Of a DNA stretch of 40,645 nucleotides, positions 14,914 to 24,475 are shown one piece after another. The notes beneath the pieces were generated by a model. The model was not told the DNA's origin, ran no database searches, and worked only from the letters and a program-made list of their open reading frames with translations. Source of the stretch: Alphaproteobacteria bacterium (GTDB lineage: Bacteria > Pseudomonadota > Alphaproteobacteria > UBA9219); assembly GCA_013286365.1 (NCBI GenBank), contig JABDFY010000019.1, positions 1 to 40,645 of the forward strand, written 5' to 3'. The number at the start of each line of letters is the position of its first letter. Within the stretch, counting starts at the first letter, position 1. The position numbers and the translations under genes are program-made.

Positions 14914-15536
14914 TCAAAGTCGTGCAACCCGTCCTTCCCATGCCGACAAAATCAGAACGCATCTCGGATTTGATGCGGCATCTTATGAATAAGGCCGCCA
15001 ACGAGGAATCTGTTACGGTTGGTCACGTACTGGAGGTTTTTGGTATACGTGGTTTTGCTTTTTTGCTGCTCATTCTGGCTCTATTAAATATTTTTATCTT
15101 TATGGTGCCGTTTATATCGATTTTGTTCGGCATTCCTATGATTATCCTCGCGGCGCAGATGATACTGGGTATCGCGACGCCAATATTTCCACATTTCATT
15201 CTCGAGCGTACCATCAAACGCGAGGCCTTGATTAAAGGTTTGGAACAAAGCATTCGCGGTGTTGAAATAATCGAGGCTTATATTAAGCCGCGTCTTTTCG
15301 TCCTATCGGGACCGCATCTTGATCGTGTGCACGGCCTTTTGGTTTTAATGCTGGCGGTCATGGTGGCGTTACCGATACCGGTTATCAATATTCCGCCGTC
15401 CATTGCTTTGGTATTTTTAGCGATCGGCATGCTGCAACGCGACGGCCTCTTTATCATTTTGGCCTATGCCGTTGCGATTTGGTGTTTTTGGTTATTTAAA
15501 TCATTAGGGAAATTAGCCCAAGCTTTAACGCGCTAA
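14910..15536 (+). CDS. ExoD family membrane protein
   Basis: This 208-residue inner-membrane protein belongs to the ExoD family, named for a Sinorhizobium gene needed for normal exopolysaccharide production and alkali tolerance. Recognisable blocks are RISDLMRHLM, GHVLEVFGIRGFAFLLLILALLN, FGIPMIILAAQMILG, RHGLL-type loops near HLDRVHGLLVLMLA, and LPIPVINIPPSIALVFLAIGMLQRDG. Five or so membrane helices are visible. The TTG at 14910 overlaps the atpF stop, suggesting coupling; an ATG at 14940 is the alternative, and neither has a strong ribosome-binding site. Being tied to the F0 operon is unusual and may only reflect shared transcription. Biochemical function is unknown. Confidence 0.85.
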   Translation: MIKVVQPVLPMPTKSERISDLMRHLMNKAANEESVTVGHVLEVFGIRGFAFLLLILALLNIFIFMVPFISILFGIPMIILAAQMILGIATPIFPHFILERTIKREALIKGLEQSIRGVEIIEAYIKPRLFVLSGPHLDRVHGLLVLMLAVMVALPIPVINIPPSIALVFLAIGMLQRDGLFIILAYAVAIWCFWLFKSLGKLAQALTR

Positions 15537-15546
15537 CGCCAGTACT

Positions 15547-15777
15547 TTATTTGAAAAATGGACGAAAGCTGCTTTTCGGGCTGGGAATTCTAGAAGTCGT
15601 ATCAGGACCAAATTCAAGCGTTGCAGAAGCTCCAGCTCCTTTAGGGTCACCTATCACAACAGTATTAGGCGAAGGGGCGCCAGTCGGCTGAGTCGCAGGT
15701 ACTAACCAATTGGCACCGTAGGCATCGTGTCTACGACCTGTTGGCGGTCCGCCCGGTTTATCGCTTCCGAGACTCAA
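15547..15777 (-). CDS. Small Gly/Pro-rich hypothetical protein with TTG start
   Basis: This 76-residue protein has no recognisable domain. The start is a TTG, supported by a full AGGAGG six bases upstream (15784-15789). The sequence is Gly/Pro/Ser/Thr-rich (SDKPGGPPTGRRHDAYGANW near the start, ending KSSFRPFF) and looks disordered, without signal peptide or membrane helix. It converges with the ExoD-like gene, with ten bases between stops. It is AT-poor compared with the 282-base gap upstream, which is AT-rich and in which I see no gene. Confidence 0.6.
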   Translation of the reverse strand: MSLGSDKPGGPPTGRRHDAYGANWLVPATQPTGAPSPNTVVIGDPKGAGASATLEFGPDTTSRIPSPKSSFRPFFK

Positions 15778-16059
15778 CTTAGGCCTCCTTTGAAATTACG
15801 AGATCAAATATACGACAAATATAGCTTGTATTTTATTAATGACGATTAATTTTTTTAAAAGATCAGTGAAAACAGGATGTTGATATGTATTTAGTGCATA
15901 CCTTTTAGCTCGCTGCAAAAGGTCGTTTACACTTTATTGACCATAAATTGAGAAGCAGGAGATGGTTAGGATTTGCCTCACCCGTGACCGCTTAAGCGCC
16001 ATCAATGTTACGCAGCAAAAACAACCGATCAGATGATCAATGATTTGTGATGATGAACA

Positions 16060-16782
16060 TTATTCTGGAGGCAACATCTCGAGGCGATACCCAACCGCGG
16101 GTTCGGTTAGAATATAGCGAGGAAATGAAGGTTCAACCTCTAGTTTATGGCGCAGCGTGTTGATACGCTTTTGTAAGTTTCTATAGAGCTGCGTAGATCC
16201 ATCCTGCCCCCACAAAGCACGCGATAGGCTGCCAAGCGTCATGACGCGGCCACCATGTAGGGCAAGCAATTTCAATAAAGCATATTCTTCATCTTCGAGG
16301 GTCACAGGCTTATCACATCGTGTGACGGCCGTTGTGTCTAAATGAATATGTAAATTGCCGGTAATGATGCTCTCAATGTTTTCGTTGGCCATTTCTATAG
16401 CCTGCTGTTGCATGGCGGCGCGCACGCGCTGAACGAGATCATGAACTGAAAATGGTTTGGCCATATAATCGTCGGCACCATGCTCAAGAGCAGCAATTTT
16501 TTCGCTGTCTTCGGTACGGCCCGAAAGCACTAATATAGGGATAGAACTCATTAAGCGCACGGCGCGAATGACCTGTTGTCCATCCAAATCAGGCAAACTT
16601 AGATCTAAGATCATGAGGTCAGGTTGCTGGGTGCGAACGATATCAATTGCATCTTCAGCCGTGTCGGCCTCGAGCACAACGTAACCCTCGGCCTGCAGTG
16701 AAAGCCGTAAAAACTTACGCACCTGGGGCTCGTCATCGACGATCAAAATGTGCGTGCTGCCTGTGGAAGGTGTCTTCGACAT
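16060..16782 (-). CDS. kdpE: KdpE response regulator
   Basis: This 240-residue OmpR-family regulator activates the kdp operon when potassium is scarce. The receiver domain has Asp16/Asp17, phosphorylation site Asp60 (LMILDLSLPD) and the DDYMAKPF lysine motif; the C-terminal winged helix has EEYALLKLLALHGGRVMT and YILTEPAVGYRLEML. The ATG at 16782 follows GGAGGAG; a longer frame lacks that support. A gap of 87 bases separates it from kdpD, whereas kdpD and kdpE usually overlap, so KdpE level may be set separately from KdpD. Confidence 0.93.
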   Translation of the reverse strand: MSKTPSTGSTHILIVDDEPQVRKFLRLSLQAEGYVVLEADTAEDAIDIVRTQQPDLMILDLSLPDLDGQQVIRAVRLMSSIPILVLSGRTEDSEKIAALEHGADDYMAKPFSVHDLVQRVRAAMQQQAIEMANENIESIITGNLHIHLDTTAVTRCDKPVTLEDEEYALLKLLALHGGRVMTLGSLSRALWGQDGSTQLYRNLQKRINTLRHKLEVEPSFPRYILTEPAVGYRLEMLPPE

Positions 16783-16869
16783 TACTCCTCCGACAAAACC
16801 ATTATAACACATAAAGGCTTGCAGGTGCGGATGTGCCCCTAAGCTGGCTCATACATTGAAGGTTATTGG

Positions 16870-19548
16870 TTAATGTTGGTCGTCAAAGATCGGTAAACGC
16901 ACAACAATTCTAGTTCCAATACCGTCGTTGCCTGACTGGGCTTGAATACGGCCGTCATGGGCTTCGATAAATCCGCGACATATGGCAAGGCCAAGCCCGG
17001 CCCCGCTAGTTGGTGCTGATCCGATTTTGACGCGGTAGAACATGTCAAAAACGCGATCCCGCTCTTCCTCAGGTATACCAGGACCGCGATCGGTGATGGT
17101 GATACGAATATAATGCGCTTCGCGCCGCGCCGATATATCAATAGCCTGCCCTGGCGGTGAGTACTTGCAGGCATTATCAAGAATATTGACAAGGACGCGC
17201 TCAAGAATTGAAAGATCGGTATCAACCGGTGGCAAATTATCGGCTATATCGATATGCAAAGGACGTGTGCCGATCTGTTTGCGCAATTTGGTCAAGGCCG
17301 TGCCGACAAGATCTTGTATATCTGTTGGTTGACGGCGCAACTTTAAGCCACCCGATACCAATTGGGTCATATCGAGAAGATTTTGAACGAAACGGTTAAG
17401 CCGATCGGATTCGTCTTCAATCGTCGCAAAAAGATCGCGGCGCGATTTATCGTCAAATTTGTCCCAATAATCCCTAAGGCTAGTCGTGGCACCTAAAATG
17501 GCGACCAACGGCGTCCGCAAATCGTGACTAATCGACGAAAGGAGACTGGCGCGTAATCGCTCGGTTTCTGTTTGTAAGTGGGCTTGTTCAATATCAGCCA
17601 CCAACGTCGTGCGACCTATGGTCACCGCCGATTGGCTAGCTATACTGATAAGCATGTGCTCTTGATCTGAGGAAAACGCCGCATCCTCGTTCGGTCGTAT
17701 GGCAAGAACGCCCACAGTCTCGCCGCCGGCTAGCATTGGCAAGCCATAAAAGGGCGCTCCCGGCAAGGTATCTGAATTGAGGCCCGCTGGACGCCCATGT
17801 CGCCATACCCAATCCATGGCCGCGCCAGAGGCGGTATCAAGCACAATGTCAGAAGGAAAAGTAGCCACGGTTTCCAGTCGCTCACCATAGGGCAAAAGTA
17901 CAACTACTTGCGATTTAAGCATATCGGCGACGTGATGCACGACGGCTTGCAAGACATTGTCCAGCGTAGCAGCCGCTGCAATCGTTTTGTTAAAATCATA
18001 AAGGGCTTGAATGCGCAGCGCGTTGTGCCGCGTAACTTGCATCTGTCTTTGTAAACGGGCGCCGATGACACCGGCCGTTATGGCCACGACGAGAAAGAAA
18101 GAAAGGGTAAGGAAATCTTCATGACGTTCGATCATCAATGAGTAACGTGGTGGTGTGAAAAGAAAATCGAAAGTCAGAAAGCTTAAAATGCTGGTATAGA
18201 GAGAAACTTTGAAACCATAATCAACCGACACCAACATCACGCCAACCAGATAGATCAAGGATAATGTCGGCAAATCGGTAAGATGGCTTGCACCCCAGGC
18301 AATAACCGTCGTGATGCCGACGACTAGTGTGGCGAAAGCGTAAGATTGCCACCAGGCTTTTGTAAAAAGATGTTCATCTTGTTTGTGATCGTGGGGGCTC
18401 CTGCGTTTCGGATCGCTGCCGCTAACAACTAAGATGTCAAAGCCTTCATCGAGATCGAGTAAGTGTTTGGCAAGCGACTGCCGCATCAACCTTGACATGA
18501 CGGAACGAACCGAGCGACCGACAATGATAACGCTGACATTGCGCTCGCGAGCAACACGCAAAACCTCGCCTGGGACGTCTTCATTGGCGATCGTTAAGGC
18601 TTCACCGCCAAGGCTTTCTGCTAAATGAAGGGCTTGCGTGATTTCGCTACGAACATTTTTTGATAACACCGCATGGCGGTGGGTTTCGATATATAAGGCC
18701 AACCAAGGCACCCCGCGGCGTTCGGCTGTACGTTTAGCCGTACGGACAAGAGAAGTTGCCTGACCGTCGTCACCAATACACACCATGATCCTATCGCCGG
18801 CGGGCCAGGGACCTGCGATGGCGTGGCTGCGCATATAGTCGACCATTTGTTCATCGACACGTGCTGCTGCCTGGCGAAGGGCTAATTCACGTAAAGCCGT
18901 CAAATTACCGGTGGTAAAAAATCGGCTCATGGCCAGGCGCGCTTGTTCAGGGATGTAGACCTTGCCCTCATTTAGACGCTGGAGAAGCTCTTCAGGCGTT
19001 AAATCAATCAATTCAATCGAATCCGCCTTCTGCATGATACTGTCAGGCACGGTTTCGCGCACCGTAACGCCTGTAATACGTGCAACGACATCATTTAGGC
19101 TTTCGATGTGCTGAACATTGAGCGTGGAATAGACATCGATACCGGCTTCGAGAAGTTCTTCGACATCTTGATGACGTTTAGGGTGCCGCACGCCAGGAAT
19201 ATTGGTGTGGGCTAACTCATCGACCAAAACCAGTTTTGGTTTTCGAGCCAGCACCGCATCGAGATCCATTTCCAGAAATTGCAGGCCGCGATAATCGATC
19301 GTCAAGCGCGGGATGGTATCCAAGCCTTGCGCCATTGTTTCGGTTTCGCTGCGTTGATGCGTTTCGACTATACCTATGACAACGTCAATACCCTCGTTTT
19401 TGCGCGCTTGAGCCGAGCGTAACATAGCGAATGTCTTGCCGACGCCGGGCGCAGCGCCAATGAAAATCTTCAGTTTACCTCGCCCCTCGCGCTTGGCTTG
19501 TTCAAGTAGCGCTTCGGGAGAAGGCCTTTCTTGTTGCCGATCAGGCAT
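16870..19548 (-). CDS. kdpD: KdpD sensor histidine kinase
   Basis: This 892-residue sensor controls KdpE. In order it has the N-terminal KdpD domain with Walker A GAAPGVGKT (31-39) and VLVDELAHTN, a UspA-like domain (about 253-378), four membrane helices (about 402-498), a GAF-like region (about 525-650), and the kinase core with phosphorylated His675 in SSISHDLRTPL plus an ATP-binding domain (NILDNACKYS, DRGPGIP, GAGLGLAICRG). All are intact. It begins ten bases after kdpC and is part of the same transcript. The N-terminal ATP-binding site can also bind c-di-AMP in Gram-positives, but that is not expected here. Confidence 0.96.
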   Translation of the reverse strand: MPDRQQERPSPEALLEQAKREGRGKLKIFIGAAPGVGKTFAMLRSAQARKNEGIDVVIGIVETHQRSETETMAQGLDTIPRLTIDYRGLQFLEMDLDAVLARKPKLVLVDELAHTNIPGVRHPKRHQDVEELLEAGIDVYSTLNVQHIESLNDVVARITGVTVRETVPDSIMQKADSIELIDLTPEELLQRLNEGKVYIPEQARLAMSRFFTTGNLTALRELALRQAAARVDEQMVDYMRSHAIAGPWPAGDRIMVCIGDDGQATSLVRTAKRTAERRGVPWLALYIETHRHAVLSKNVRSEITQALHLAESLGGEALTIANEDVPGEVLRVARERNVSVIIVGRSVRSVMSRLMRQSLAKHLLDLDEGFDILVVSGSDPKRRSPHDHKQDEHLFTKAWWQSYAFATLVVGITTVIAWGASHLTDLPTLSLIYLVGVMLVSVDYGFKVSLYTSILSFLTFDFLFTPPRYSLMIERHEDFLTLSFFLVVAITAGVIGARLQRQMQVTRHNALRIQALYDFNKTIAAAATLDNVLQAVVHHVADMLKSQVVVLLPYGERLETVATFPSDIVLDTASGAAMDWVWRHGRPAGLNSDTLPGAPFYGLPMLAGGETVGVLAIRPNEDAAFSSDQEHMLISIASQSAVTIGRTTLVADIEQAHLQTETERLRASLLSSISHDLRTPLVAILGATTSLRDYWDKFDDKSRRDLFATIEDESDRLNRFVQNLLDMTQLVSGGLKLRRQPTDIQDLVGTALTKLRKQIGTRPLHIDIADNLPPVDTDLSILERVLVNILDNACKYSPPGQAIDISARREAHYIRITITDRGPGIPEEERDRVFDMFYRVKIGSAPTSGAGLGLAICRGFIEAHDGRIQAQSGNDGIGTRIVVRLPIFDDQH

Positions 19549-19558
19549 GCACTGATCC

Positions 19559-20137
19559 TTACTGCTTTACAGGCATGGACTGATCCAGCGCCTGGTTAAG
19601 TTGCAATACATTAAGGCGATTTTCGCCAAGAACGCCAAATGTACGCGTTATGACATTGGCCTCCACGATTGCCCCTACTTCCGCGACTGAGGCGTGGCGT
19701 GCTTCAGCTACGCGTGCAATTTGAATATGGGCTGCCGCTAGAGAAATGTCGGGATCAAGTCCGCTGGCCGAGCTAGTAACCAAATCAACTGGAACGAAAG
19801 AAACACCGGAAGTGCCTAACGCCAAAACCCGCTTATGGACGGCGTCTAAGAGATCTGTACTTGTGGGGCCCAAATTGCTACCGCCCGAAGCTCTGGCGTC
19901 GTAGCCCTGGCCGGCATAGGAGGGGCGCGGGTGAAAATAGATATCCATAGTGAAATCTTGCCCAATTAAACTTGAGCCGATGATCTGTCCCTGCACACTG
20001 ATCAAGCTGCCATCTGCTTGATGGGAAAATACGGCCTGACCTAAACCATAGACAACGAGCGGATAAACCAATCCTGTAAGTAGGCTAAAAAACACCAGGA
20101 GGACAAAGCTTGAGCGAATATGTCGTGACCAGTTCAT
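19559..20137 (-). CDS. kdpC: KdpC subunit of the K+-transporting ATPase
   Basis: This 192-residue protein has a single N-terminal membrane helix (about 12-34) and a periplasmic domain that stabilises the KdpFABC complex and raises its affinity for ATP. Family blocks are visible: LVYPLVVYGLGQAVF, GSLIGQDF, YFHPRPSYAGQGYDA, SGGSNLGPTS, and DLVTSSASGLDPDIS. It starts three bases after kdpB stops and ends ten bases before kdpD. Confidence 0.95.
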   Translation of the reverse strand: MNWSRHIRSSFVLLVFFSLLTGLVYPLVVYGLGQAVFSHQADGSLISVQGQIIGSSLIGQDFTMDIYFHPRPSYAGQGYDARASGGSNLGPTSTDLLDAVHKRVLALGTSGVSFVPVDLVTSSASGLDPDISLAAAHIQIARVAEARHASVAEVGAIVEANVITRTFGVLGENRLNVLQLNQALDQSMPVKQ

Positions 20138-20140
20138 TTT

Positions 20141-22177
20141 TCATATACCCATAAAATGGCTTACGACAATATCGATTGCCTTGATTCCGGCAAAGGGAAC
20201 AATCAGGCCACCAAGACCGTAAATCAGTAAATTCCGTCGTAAAACAGCACTAGCCGAAGCCGGTCTGTAGCGAACACCCTTCAGGGCCAAGGGAATAAGC
20301 GCAATAAGAATAAGGGCGTTAAAAATAATGGCGGACAGAATGGCGCTCTCGGGGCTACCAAGGCGCATGATATTAAGCACCTGCATGGCAGGAAAAATAC
20401 CGACAAAAAGGGCAGGGATGATAGCAAAATATTTAGCAACATCGTTGGCGATCGAAAACGTTGTCAGAGCACCCCGGCTCATCAGGAGCTGTTTACCGAT
20501 GACGACGACCTCAATCAATTTAGTTGGGTTACTATCGAGATCAATCATATTGCCGGCTTCGCGTGCAGCCATGGTGCCGGTATTCATGGCAACGCCGACA
20601 TCGGCCTGTGCCAAAGCCGGCGCATCGTTTGATCCGTCGCCGCACATGGCAATAAGCTTACCTTGAGCTTGTTCAAGGCGGATCAATTCGAGCTTTTTTT
20701 CTGGTGAAGCTTCGGCAAGAAAATCATCGACCCCGGCTTCGGCGGCAATGGCGGCAGCTGTCAAGGGGTTGTCACCGGTGATCATAACGGTGCGAATGCC
20801 CATTTTTCGCAACATGGCAAAACGTTCGCGTATATCCGGTTTGATGATGTCTTTGAGGTGAATAACGCCAAGCAAATTTTGGTCGCGGGCTACCAAGAGG
20901 GGTGTTCCCCCGGTTTTTGCAACCTTCTGAATGGCGCGTGTGATTTCCACAGGTGTCTTTTGCCCGCACAGTTTTAAAATCGCGTCAGGGGCTCCCTTGC
21001 GGATAGAAATGCCGTTTGTATCGACACCGCTCATGCGTGTGTAGGCGCTAAAAGGAACAAAAACCATATCTGGTTTACGGTAATGCTCGGCATGCCAATT
21101 AAACCTTACTTCGGCCAGTCTAACGATTGACTTGCCTTCGGGCGTGTCATCGGTCAGTGAAGCAAGCATAGCCGCATCAGCCAGTTCTTGTTCTGTCACT
21201 TCATGGACAGGGATAAACTCAGCCGCCATGCGGTTGCCAAGTGTGATAGTGCCCGTTTTATCAAGAAGTAATACATCGATATCGCCTGCAGCCTCGACGG
21301 CGCGGCCAGACTTAGCAATGACATTAAACGTAACGAGCCGGTCCATGCCCGCGATGCCGATGGCGGATAAAAGGCCGCCTATGGTCGTTGGAATAAGAGT
21401 GATGAGGAGGGCGATTAGATAGATGACAGGCACCATTTTGCCAGAATAAGCCGCAAATCCTTGCAGTGTAACGCAAACAATCAAGAAAATGAGCGTCAAT
21501 CCGATGAGCAAGATATTGAGGGCTATTTCGTTTGGCGTTTTTTGTCTTTTGGCACCTTCGACAAGGCCAATCATACGATCGAGAAAAGTTTCGCCGGGAT
21601 TGGTTCTAATTTCAACGACAATGCAATCTGAGACAACGCGTGTTCCGCCGGTTACAGCCGATCGGTCGCCGCCAGATTCGCGTATCACTGGAGCGGATTC
21701 GCCGGTAATAGCGGATTCGTCAACTGTGGCAATACCGGTTACGACATCGCCATCGCCTGGAATAATGTCGCCAGACTCAATGAGCACAAAGTCGCCCGCG
21801 CGCAACTGAACGGCTGATACGAGTTTATATTCGGCCGACTTCAGATGAGATAATTTTTTGGCCATGGTTTCAATTTTCGTCTTGCGCAAGGCTTCGGCTT
21901 GGGCTTTGCCGCGCCCTTCTGCCATAGCTTCGGCAAAATTTCCGAATAACACTGTAAACCACAGCCACAACGTAATCTGAATTTCTAGTGCAAAGGGTTT
22001 GAAAAGAAAGATGTCACGTATTGTGATCATCGTGGATGTAAGGCTGGCCACACCAACGGTAAACATGACGGGATTTTTAATAAGCTCTAGCGGATTAAGT
22101 TTAAAGAATGCATTGAGCGCGGCTTCAACAATTAAGGTGGGATTGAATAAACCGCGTCGCGTAGGTTTTCTTGTCAT
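20141..22177 (-). CDS. kdpB: KdpB, P-type ATPase subunit of the K+ transporter
   Basis: This 678-residue catalytic subunit hydrolyses ATP to drive potassium uptake through KdpA. The phosphorylated aspartate is Asp306 in DKTGTIT. The actuator TGES motif is at 158-161; its Ser161 matches the serine that is inhibited by phosphorylation in E. coli. The hinge [21 protein letters not shown] and [16 protein letters not shown] are intact. It overlaps kdpA by four bases (ATGA). Confidence 0.97.
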   Translation of the reverse strand: MTRKPTRRGLFNPTLIVEAALNAFFKLNPLELIKNPVMFTVGVASLTSTMITIRDIFLFKPFALEIQITLWLWFTVLFGNFAEAMAEGRGKAQAEALRKTKIETMAKKLSHLKSAEYKLVSAVQLRAGDFVLIESGDIIPGDGDVVTGIATVDESAITGESAPVIRESGGDRSAVTGGTRVVSDCIVVEIRTNPGETFLDRMIGLVEGAKRQKTPNEIALNILLIGLTLIFLIVCVTLQGFAAYSGKMVPVIYLIALLITLIPTTIGGLLSAIGIAGMDRLVTFNVIAKSGRAVEAAGDIDVLLLDKTGTITLGNRMAAEFIPVHEVTEQELADAAMLASLTDDTPEGKSIVRLAEVRFNWHAEHYRKPDMVFVPFSAYTRMSGVDTNGISIRKGAPDAILKLCGQKTPVEITRAIQKVAKTGGTPLLVARDQNLLGVIHLKDIIKPDIRERFAMLRKMGIRTVMITGDNPLTAAAIAAEAGVDDFLAEASPEKKLELIRLEQAQGKLIAMCGDGSNDAPALAQADVGVAMNTGTMAAREAGNMIDLDSNPTKLIEVVVIGKQLLMSRGALTTFSIANDVAKYFAIIPALFVGIFPAMQVLNIMRLGSPESAILSAIIFNALILIALIPLALKGVRYRPASASAVLRRNLLIYGLGGLIVPFAGIKAIDIVVSHFMGI

Positions 22178-23904
22178 GGCTGCGTCGGAGGTTGGGAAAA
22201 TGAAAATTGCTCGGCAATAGGACCGAGGGCTAGGGCAGGAAAGTAGGTAAGCCCGCCAAACAAAATGATGATGCTCGTCAAAAGGATGATAAACATAGGT
22301 CCATGCGTCGGAAACGTTCCGTTTGAAATCGGCGTGATCTTTTTTGTTACCAATGATCCGGCGATCGCTAATACCGGTAAAATTATGCCAAAGCGTCCAA
22401 TCAGGATTACAATGCCGATGACAATATTCTGATAAAAGGTATTAGCGTTGAAGCCGGCGAAGGCTGAGCCGTTGTTACCGGCGGCGGAAGCATAGGTATA
22501 TATGACTTGCGTTAAGCCATGCGGTCCGGCGTTCGAGATTGATTTGAGAGCTTCTGGAATAAGCAGGCTGGCAACACCCAAGCCGAGGATGCAAGTGGGG
22601 TAGAGCATCATCGCCAGTACGGCCAGTTTTATTTCACGGGCCTCAATTTTTTTGCCAAGGTATTCAGGCGTGCGACCGACCATAAGGCCAGCGATGAAGA
22701 CTGTTATCATCACATAAATCAAGATTCCGTAGAGACCGCAGCCGACGCCGCCATAAATAACTTCACCAAGCAATATATTAAATAAAGGAACGAGCCCGCC
22801 GAGTGGCGTAAAGCTATCATGCATGGCGTTAACAGAGCCATTGGAGGTAGCCGTCGTTAGTGTTGCCCACAAAGTCGAGTTGAGAATGCCAAAACGAACT
22901 TCTTTGCCTTCCATGTTGCCGCCTGGGTTTTGTTTACTTATGGTTTGATCGACCCCGAACGCGGTAAAGGCCGGATTGCCATGAGCTTCAGCTAGATAAC
23001 AAAAGAGAAACGAACCAAGAAATAGCACCGTCATGCTAACCATCAAGGCACGACCTTGTCGGCGATCGCCAACCATCTTGCCAAATGAAATAACTAAGGC
23101 GGCGGGTAATAAGACGATGCAGATCATCTCAATCAGATTGCTCAAGGGTGTCGGATTTTCGTAAGGATGCGCACTGTTGGCGTTAAAAAACCCACCACCA
23201 TTGGTGCCGATCTGTTTGATAGCGATTTGGCTGGCGACTGGCCCCTCGGGAATAGTCTGTGTTGCATGTTCGAGCGTTGTTGCGGTTACATAGGCATGCA
23301 TATTCTCTGGTACGCCCTGCTGTATGAGAACAAGGGCAACAACAAACGCGATTGGCAAGAGAACATAAAGCGTTGTTCGGGTCATATCGACGTAAAAATT
23401 GCCAAGTGTATGTTGTTCACGACGTGTCAAGGCACGGATCAAGGCTATGGCGACGGCCAATCCTGTCGCTGCCGAGAGAAAATTTTGTACTGTCAAGCCA
23501 ACCATCTGGCTAAAATAACTCAGCGTGGTTTCACCGCTGTAGGATTGCCAATTCGTATTGGTGATAAAGCTCACTGTTACGTTAAAAGCTAAATCGGGGG
23601 CTAGGCCTGGGAGTTGTTGTGGATTCCAGGGCAGATAATTTTGATAGCTGAGCAACAAGAACAATAAACCAGCGCCTAGCGCGTTAAAGATCAATAGCGC
23701 TGCCGCGTAATTCAACCAATAGTGTTCTTCCTCGACCTTAACATCCGCCAAGCGATAGATTAATCTCTCCAGTGGGCCAAATACTCTCTCAAGCCAAATC
23801 GGCTGGCCTGTGAAAACGCGCATGAGATAATGGCCCAAGGGTACCGCCAACACCGAAACCAAGGCGGCAAAAACAATAAATTGCGATAGATCGTGTGTGT
23901 TCAT
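22174..23904 (-). CDS. kdpA: KdpA, K+-binding and channel subunit
   Basis: This 576-residue membrane protein selects and conducts K+. It belongs to the superfamily of potassium transporters, and the four selectivity-filter segments are visible: [41 protein letters not shown], and [16 protein letters not shown]. About ten membrane helices are present. It starts ten bases after kdpF. Confidence 0.97.
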   Translation of the reverse strand: MNTHDLSQFIVFAALVSVLAVPLGHYLMRVFTGQPIWLERVFGPLERLIYRLADVKVEEEHYWLNYAAALLIFNALGAGLLFLLLSYQNYLPWNPQQLPGLAPDLAFNVTVSFITNTNWQSYSGETTLSYFSQMVGLTVQNFLSAATGLAVAIALIRALTRREQHTLGNFYVDMTRTTLYVLLPIAFVVALVLIQQGVPENMHAYVTATTLEHATQTIPEGPVASQIAIKQIGTNGGGFFNANSAHPYENPTPLSNLIEMICIVLLPAALVISFGKMVGDRRQGRALMVSMTVLFLGSFLFCYLAEAHGNPAFTAFGVDQTISKQNPGGNMEGKEVRFGILNSTLWATLTTATSNGSVNAMHDSFTPLGGLVPLFNILLGEVIYGGVGCGLYGILIYVMITVFIAGLMVGRTPEYLGKKIEAREIKLAVLAMMLYPTCILGLGVASLLIPEALKSISNAGPHGLTQVIYTYASAAGNNGSAFAGFNANTFYQNIVIGIVILIGRFGIILPVLAIAGSLVTKKITPISNGTFPTHGPMFIILLTSIIILFGGLTYFPALALGPIAEQFSFSQPPTQP

Positions 23905-23914
23905 GGATCCGATA

Positions 23915-24004
23915 TCAGAATTGTTCCGGGTGAAGTAAGGCGTAGACCAGATAGATGCTGAGAATGAGTGCGGCGATGCCGCCTAAGATAAGTTCAACGT
24001 CCAT
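23915..24004 (-). CDS. kdpF: KdpF small stabilising peptide
   Basis: This 29-residue peptide is a single membrane helix ([19 protein letters not shown], then [10 protein letters not shown]), the classic KdpF form with the closing LLHPEQF. It stabilises the KdpFABC complex in the membrane. A longer upstream frame is open, but the short form fits the family exactly. It lies ten bases before kdpA. Confidence 0.93.
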   Translation of the reverse strand: MDVELILGGIAALILSIYLVYALLHPEQF

Positions 24005-24074
24005 AGATAGACTCGCGATCAGAAAAAAGGGATGCTTCTGGAAGATGTGAAGAAGAGCGCTGGAAGATTGGCAT

Positions 24075-24290
24075 TTATTGTTTCCACCAGACAAAACTAA
24101 TATAGGCAAGGCAAGCGGCGGCTATGATGGTAAGCAGAAGAAGGTAATCGTCAAAGAAAGCATACCACTCTGCGCCGATAACGATGCCAAGGCACAATAC
24201 CCCCCATTTAAAAAAGGCCCCTTGCCACCATTTTAAGGTGAAAGACTTGAACACATTCAGGCGGAGCTTTTGTTTTTTAACGTCACCCAT
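24075..24290 (-). CDS. Small two-helix membrane protein leading the kdp operon
   Basis: This 71-residue protein starts at ATG 24290, set by AAGGAGA seven bases upstream; a GTG 15 bases earlier overlaps that site. A basic tail (GDVKKQKLRLNVFK) leads into two membrane helices (about 28-43 and 49-65) with aromatic borders: LKWWQGAFFKWGV before helix 1 and a closing VWWKQ. I know similar short proteins beside transport or kdp genes in other proteobacteria but no function. It is 70 bases upstream of kdpF on the same strand, downstream of the candidate kdp promoter, so it is probably co-transcribed. It could be a Kdp accessory or sensor peptide; this is inference. Confidence 0.75.
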   Translation of the reverse strand: MGDVKKQKLRLNVFKSFTLKWWQGAFFKWGVLCLGIVIGAEWYAFFDDYLLLLTIIAAACLAYISFVWWKQ

Positions 24291-24357
24291 TATTTTCTCC
24301 TTCACTGTGTTTGTGTGTCGTCCGAGTTTGATCCTATGAGGATGGCAGGCGCCTTAG

Positions 24358-24432
24358 CTTATAGCTTGGCCCTACGTCAGTCACGCCCAATCGATCTGAT
24401 AATATTGTTTTTATCAGAGTAATTTTTATCAG
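24358..24432 (-). promoter_or_regulatory. Candidate kdp operon promoter with KdpE-type operator
   Basis: On the minus strand, CTGATAAAAA occurs twice with a 15-base period (24432-24423 and 24417-24408). The second copy also forms a perfect inverted repeat CTGATAA-N8-TTATCAG (24417-24396). A good -10 TATAAG lies at 24363-24358 without a recognisable -35, the layout of an activator-dependent promoter. The operator would lie about 45-80 bases before the start of transcription, where KdpE binds in E. coli. Transcription would start about 60 bases before the 71-residue gene. Confidence 0.42.
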
Positions 24433-24475
24433 GTACTGGAATTTTGCAGTTTTTCTGAGACGTTGGCCGCGCTTA

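Noticed and set aside
23167..23592. 141-residue plus-strand frame
   Set aside because: It is antisense to kdpA, whose four filter motifs prove the coding strand.
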